From Diploscapter coronatus (Eukaryota > Nematoda > Chromadorea > Rhabditida > Rhabditidae): DNA of 64,000 nt. Under the pieces are notes generated by a model that saw only the letters and a program-made list of their open reading frames with translations, did no database searches and was not told the DNA's origin. Location: contig OZ038423.1 in NCBI GenBank assembly GCA_964036155.1, positions 30,581,249 to 30,645,248 on the forward strand, written 5' to 3'. Positions within the stretch are counted from its first letter, which is position 1. Every line of letters starts with the position of its first letter. Of this stretch, positions 61,222 through 64,000 are shown in pieces. The position numbers and the translations under genes were made by a program.

Positions 61222-64000
61222 AATCAAATCAATTCCCGAGCGATAGAAATATAAATATAGCCCGACGACACTAGGGCAAACACTCGATGTAAGTTTCTTG
61301 AATTCAACGCTCAAAATCAGACCTAGAAAGAGCTTAGGTCAAAATGTTTCGTGAAAATCTTGTTGCGAGCAATCTAGGTAATTCGTTACCTCGTTACTTC
61401 GTAACCTTCAAAATCGTATTGGACAAGATTGCCTTCTACTCTGTCCTATATCCTAAACTATGGGTAACGAAGTAACGAATTATCTAAATTTCTCAAATTC
61501 GCTCCGAGGAAAATTAGAGAAGTTTCAAGTTCTCAAATCTCAAAATCGAAAATAGAAGTACGAAAGAAATCGTGCAGGTGATTTTCGTAGGCTAAGTATC
61601 TACGCAGATAGGGAGTCGACGAAATACGTAGGTACTGAAAATATATCGAGGCGAGCAGAATGAACTTTCAGCAACTTCAGGCATTTTTGCCCGATCTCAA
61701 TGAAGTTGTAAGACTATCTGGCCGACTATCTTTTGGTTTTTCAGAATATATTAAATGAAAAATCACGAGAATTTTATTCATACCTAGGTAGATTTTCAAA
61801 CATAATGAGATGGGGGTGGGGATACGTAATAAATTTTTTCTTATAGCAAGTGATGCATAAGGGAGTCCGCAGCAAGATTGTCGAGAAATACTTGGCTTAA
61901 GTCCTGTCTAGGACTGATTTTATTGAAATGAAGAGAATAAGACTGTCTATCTTATTCGAATAGGTTTAGATTCGTCATATTACAAAGTAAAAGAGGATCT
62001 CATTAATTATAGCGTTTTTACGAAAATTAAATTATACGATTAGGAGGAAAGAGGGATTTCAGTTTACAAAATGATGATATTTGAATATTATCGAATTCAG
62101 CAGCCCTAATGTGAAATATCTAATTGCCAGAAAAGGCTAATATTGTTTCATGTGCAAAGATTTCATAATTGAATAGAAAGATTAAGAAAATATAACAAGT
62201 TTGTATGAGCTTCATGATGAGCGGAATAATGATACGTTGTTGAGCACGCTTGAGTTACCATGATTATCAGGGGAAATTAAGAATTAATCCCGAACATTAG
62301 TCCAAAATAAAGGTCCAAATACCTGTGCACAATAATGTTTTGATAGATTCATCTATCCACTCATGCGTGAAAGACTAATGCATAAGGATAAATAAAAAGT
62401 ATCGGATACGCTTTACAAATCTTGTTCTCCAAAAACATGCTTTAATGCGCGAAATGTTACCGCCTTTTCCTTTCCCCCGCTATTAGAAGAAGATACACAA
62501 AAAAATGGCAATTGAGCATATTTTCAGGAGAACTAGATTTGCCGGCCACATACAGACTTAAGAAAACTTTCGGTCGGAAATAAGCAGTTTAAGGAGGAGG
62601 GGAAAGAAAGGCTCTCTTTATCTTGTCTCAAGTTTTCGGTCATTTATAACAAATAATTCAGATGAAGTGGAAAGTCGGGCATATTTCTATTGAAAAGGAT
62701 GCGATAAGATAACATTTGAGGGTATGATTATAGGTTAGACGACGGAAAATTCGATACCGAGAATGATAGGATGATAAGGTCGCTTTCGCGCGTAGTTAAG
62801 TGAGGGTGTGAGTGAGACATAGAAATTATAACATTACGAGAAAATATCACAAGCTTGCAAATTTATTTACAAATTGCATAACGGCGTGGGCGGAAGTTTC
62901 GGTTTCGATCTCGAACTGTTCAAATTTTGACTTCCGCCCGGCCCTGGTGCATAGCAATAAGGGGTAAGTCGGAATTAGAATCGAGATTCGAAAAGTCGAA
63001 ACCGAAATTTCGTACACCGGAGACAGGCCTAGAGAATATTCTAGTCGGACTCAAAAATATATGAAGATTAGGTCGCAAAATTGAATTCATATGATGATGA
63101 TGCTATCATTATCAGCAAGATAATTTTTTAATCTCTCGTTAAAGATAAAGAATTATAGGGATAGGAGATTAGACCATCTTGAACCATATCTTGGTATTCC
63201 AAAAATGTTCAGAATTTGAATTCATTCTAGTCTATGACATAAGTGCTAAGACAGAATACGAAAACATTCTCGTGCAAGTCGATATTCAGCTCCCCACACG
63301 TCTGGGGACATATTTAAGGTATTTAAATTCAAAATTGCACAGGTGCTAAAGTTTAGGCGTCGATAAAGATCGCAAAAATCATTCATGTGATATCACCTTT
63401 CTCAATTATTATCTCTTGCATTTTAAATGGGCTTTTAATTGGAGATAGCAGAAAATTCATTCGTTCATCAAATTGTGATCTTTGAATTTTTATTTATCAA
63501 TCTTTTTATAATAACTACTTTAAAATAGCTAAAATAAATTATTTTCTATTCAAGTCTTCAACAACAAACACGATTTCACTGATGAAATTTTCACCCATAA
63601 TAATGCATGCGACAATAAAACCGAGTGAACTGAAAGAGGTGAGCGTGAGAAAGTGGATTTTGTAGATTCAGGAATTTCCGATGGTACGAATATACGGGAC
63701 ATTCTGAACGTTTAAAAATTAACTATTTTCTTGAAAAGTTTACCATTTTCATTTGAAAAACAATCTTTAGCATTTTCCCCCAATATGTTGATTATTTTGA
63801 GGACGAAAATTTTAATTTTTCAAACATCGTTATTTTTCCTGTTTTCAAAATTTCACCTTATCGGGGCATTTCAGAGGGCTCGTCTCATCTGTCAGATCAA
63901 CTTTCGTCGATTTTTTGTTGACGGGCTCGAAAAGACTGTTCCAGAACCTGAAACTCGACTTTTATGGTTGCGTAATCTTTCTTCCCAAACAACATTTCTT
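61222..64000. other. Right-hand flank without a supportable gene
   Basis: No exon chain was found. It holds the family D foldback (61369-61490), a single family C arm (62612-62646) and a foldback at about 62888-63014 (CGGAAGTTTCGGTTTCGATC paired with GTCGAAACCGAAATTTCG). It may include the promoter of the G-alpha gene. Confidence 0.45.
61369..61490. repeat. Foldback element, family D
   Basis: ATCTAGGTAATTCGTTACCT CGTTACTTCG and GTAACGAAGTAACGAATTAT CTAAAT form the arms. The reverse complement shares GATAATTCGTTAC.TCGTTA..CATAGTT.AGG.TATAGG with the copy at 27603-27718. Confidence 0.85.

Noticed and set aside
1..64000. CRISPR arrays, rRNA, tRNA, spliced-leader genes
   Set aside because: No regular direct-repeat array, rRNA-like block, convincing cloverleaf or SL-like sequence was seen on reading.

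Overview
The window reads as nuclear DNA of a rhabditid-type nematode. Genes are cut into many exons by short introns (mostly 40-60 nt) with TTTTCAG-like acceptors. Several genes have a TTTTCAG-type site a few bases before the first ATG, as expected for spliced-leader trans-splicing. The gene content also fits: a serpentine receptor of the sre class, a transthyretin-like protein, a cuticle collagen and a membrane-anchored chitinase-like protein. I cannot name the species. All gene models were joined by hand from splice signals, reading phase and family likeness.

Layout. 1-5.3 kb has no gene I can support. 5.4-8.2 kb (+): a tandem C2-domain protein and a small Rossmann-like protein resembling 3-hydroxyacyl-CoA dehydrogenase. 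9.1-23 kb (+) is the densest stretch: a cationic amino-acid transporter, an sre chemoreceptor, RNase H2 subunit A, a CLPTM1L-like multipass protein, and a GH18 protein with three hevein-like domains. 23.1-24.9 kb (-): a cuticle collagen with about 18 exons. 26.6-27.5 kb (+): a small two-TM protein. 27.5-40.4 kb is gene-poor, with one hypothetical gene and a PAN/apple-domain fragment, both on the minus strand. 40.4-42.4 kb (+): a secreted Cys-repeat protein and a transthyretin-like protein. 45.1-48.6 kb (+): a Tbx20/MAB-9-type T-box factor. 49.7-54 kb (-): a C-terminal-motor kinesin followed closely by a second gene. 57.2-61.2 kb (-): a heterotrimeric G-protein alpha subunit. 61.2-64 kb has no gene I can support.

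The most unusual signal is in the noncoding DNA. More than 15 foldback (inverted-repeat) elements lie in introns and between genes. By eye they fall into at least four families with conserved ends plus one shared internal motif, which suggests nonautonomous DNA elements (MITE-like) or hairpin-RNA sources. Other points: five introns appear to use GC-AG borders; two junctions appear to break the GT/AG rule; the G-alpha has Pro where nearly all relatives have the P-loop Gly equivalent to Ras Gly12, and probably an atypical N-terminus; and one G-alpha splice donor lies inside a foldback arm.

The genes do not form one pathway. Chitinase-like protein and collagen (extracellular matrix) are neighbours, as are kinesin and its downstream gene, which may share an operon.
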